From: Dehalococcoidia bacterium
GTDB lineage: Bacteria > Chloroflexota > Dehalococcoidia > SpSt-223
Reading direction: 5' to 3'
DNA: 64,000 nt
NCBI GenBank assembly: GCA_025054935.1
Contig: JANWZD010000009.1
Location: 62,001 to 126,000, forward strand
In this document: positions 63,183-64,000 of the stretch, in pieces
Layout: the number at the start of each line of letters is the position of its first letter
Position numbering within the stretch: position 1 is the stretch's first letter
The notes under the pieces: generated by a model
Databases searched by the model: none
Seen by the model: only the letters and a program-made list of their open reading frames with translations
What the model was told of the DNA's origin: nothing
Position numbers and translations under genes: made by a program

Positions 63183-64000
63183 TTAGCCCGCCTCGCGCGG
63201 CAGCGTGATCGTCACGGTCGTGCCCCTGCCTTCGACACTCTCGACAGTGAGGGTCCCGCCGTGCGCTTCGACGATGGCGCGGCTGAGGAAAAGTCCGAGC
63301 CCGAGCCCGGGATAGGACGCCGCCGCGTTCGAGGCGCGGAAGAACGGCGTGGTCAAGAGCGGGAGGTCGCTCGCGGGGATTCCGATACCGCTGTCGCGAA
63401 CGCGCAGGACAATCGTGTCCGCGCTCTCCGCAACCGAGACCTGCACTGGCTGGTCGGGGCGGGAGAATTTCCTCGCGTTCGCAACGAGGTTGTCCAGCGC
63501 TTGGTGGAGCCGACGACGGTCGGCGTTGACCCACACCGGCGCTTCCGGCGCCGTGACCGCGACCGTCGGCGCTGCCGCACCGCCAAAAGCCGGCGGAGAC
63601 GCAACCTCGTCCAGCACGGTCCGGAGGTCGAACCGTTCGCGGGTGAGCCGAAGCGAGCCTTCGCGCGCGCGGGCGGCATCGACGAGGTCGGCCCCGAACG
63701 CAGTCAGGCGGTCCGCTTCGCGCAGGATGATATCGACTGCGCGGCCGAACCGCTCGGCCGAGATGGCGGCAGGATGCTGCAGCGATCGCTTCAGCAGCTC
63801 GGCATTCGCGCGGATCGAGGCGAGCGGGGTGCGCATCTCATGCGAGGCGGCAGCAAGCAAGTGCTCCTTCATGCGCGCCGCTTGCCGCTCGTCGGTGACG
63901 TCGTGGAGAACGACGACAGCGCCGCTGAGCTGCCCTGCCTCGTCGCGAAGGGGGCCGGCGCTCAGGTCGACCTCGCGGTAGCTGCCGCTTCGATGGCGCA
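63183..64000 (-). CDS. PAS-domain sensor histidine kinase, C-terminal part
   Basis: A partial gene that is open at the right edge of the window (its 5' end is outside). The visible ~272 residues start inside the end of a PAS/PAC domain (SYREVDLSAGPLRDEAGQ, then VVLHDVTDERQ), followed by HisKA with the phospho-acceptor His in AAASHEMRTPLASIRA, and an ATPase domain: ALDNLVANARKFS (N box), VRDSGIGIPASDL (G1), YPGLGLGLFLSRAIV (G2). The receptor part is unknown. It is encoded just upstream of its likely partner, a single-domain response regulator. Confidence 0.9.
   Translation of the reverse strand, partial: RHRSGSYREVDLSAGPLRDEAGQLSGAVVVLHDVTDERQAARMKEHLLAAASHEMRTPLASIRANAELLKRSLQHPAAISAERFGRAVDIILREADRLTAFGADLVDAARAREGSLRLTRERFDLRTVLDEVASPPAFGGAAAPTVAVTAPEAPVWVNADRRRLHQALDNLVANARKFSRPDQPVQVSVAESADTIVLRVRDSGIGIPASDLPLLTTPFFRASNAAASYPGLGLGLFLSRAIVEAHGGTLTVESVEGRGTTVTITLPREAG

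Overview
The window is 64 kb of gene-dense, GC-rich bacterial chromosome. It has no rRNA, tRNA or CRISPR array that I can see. Three traits fit a Chloroflexota-type bacterium: a complex I operon ordered nuoABCD-HIJKLMN without nuoEFG, widespread GTG starts with 1-4 base ATGA/GTGA overlaps, and intergenic repeats built on TCATTGCGAG. The phylum is an inference from gene order and style, not a marker-gene placement. The presence of a flagellar export and rod/hook-associated operon would be notable in that phylum.

Layout. 0-6.5 kb: end of a luciferase-like oxidoreductase, an inositol-monophosphatase/metallo-beta-lactamase pair, pyrK-pyrD with a beta-propeller lipoprotein, a DksA-like protein that has lost its zinc cysteines, and an alpha/beta-hydrolase fused to a macro domain. 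6.6-16.3 kb: the 11-gene nuo operon. 16.4-16.7 kb: a 48-residue zinc-ribbon gene with its own terminator. 16.8-30.5 kb: a single long flagellar operon (fliO, P, Q, R, flhB, flhA, a small membrane protein, fliA, two rod-type genes, flgM, flgN, flgK, flgL, fliW, csrA, a PilZ gene) ending in trmD. 30.5-38.9 kb: alpha/beta-hydrolases with a GxHTG nucleophile elbow, a zinc-ribbon methyltransferase, a Wzz-like protein, an alcohol dehydrogenase, a probable pseudogene, GDP-mannose dehydratase and a histone-deacetylase-family enzyme. 38.9-39.5 kb: a repeat-rich gap. 39.5-42.0 kb: a sulfur cassette (rhodanese lipoprotein, TusA-like, YeeE/YedE). 42.3-45.3 kb: a fluoride riboswitch controlling crcB, a DUF190-CBS gene and an MFS transporter. 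45.3-51.6 kb: an M24-family protein without metal ligands, an aminotransferase/metallo-beta-lactamase/Lrp operon, and gatC-x-y-gatA. 51.65-55.4 kb: an AT-rich two-gene island, an Hsp70-TPR protein and a short superfamily-1 helicase. 55.4-58.5 kb: radical SAM, two methyltransferases and a small membrane protein. 58.6-64 kb: a NarL-type kinase, an enoyl-CoA-hydratase-family gene, a ribbon-helix-helix gene, a gap, a response regulator and the end of a PAS histidine kinase.

The strongest candidate for an undescribed system is the AT-rich Hsp70-TPR/helicase pair at 51.7-55.35 kb. Its base composition differs from everything around it, its two genes overlap by ATGA, and it is preceded by a perfect 12-bp tandem repeat. 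Other points of interest are catalytically odd proteins (hydrolase domains lacking a nucleophile serine, a zinc-less DksA, an M24 protein without its metal site), two unknown small genes coupled inside gatC-gatA, and the fluoride-riboswitch operon with a CBS protein and an MFS transporter.
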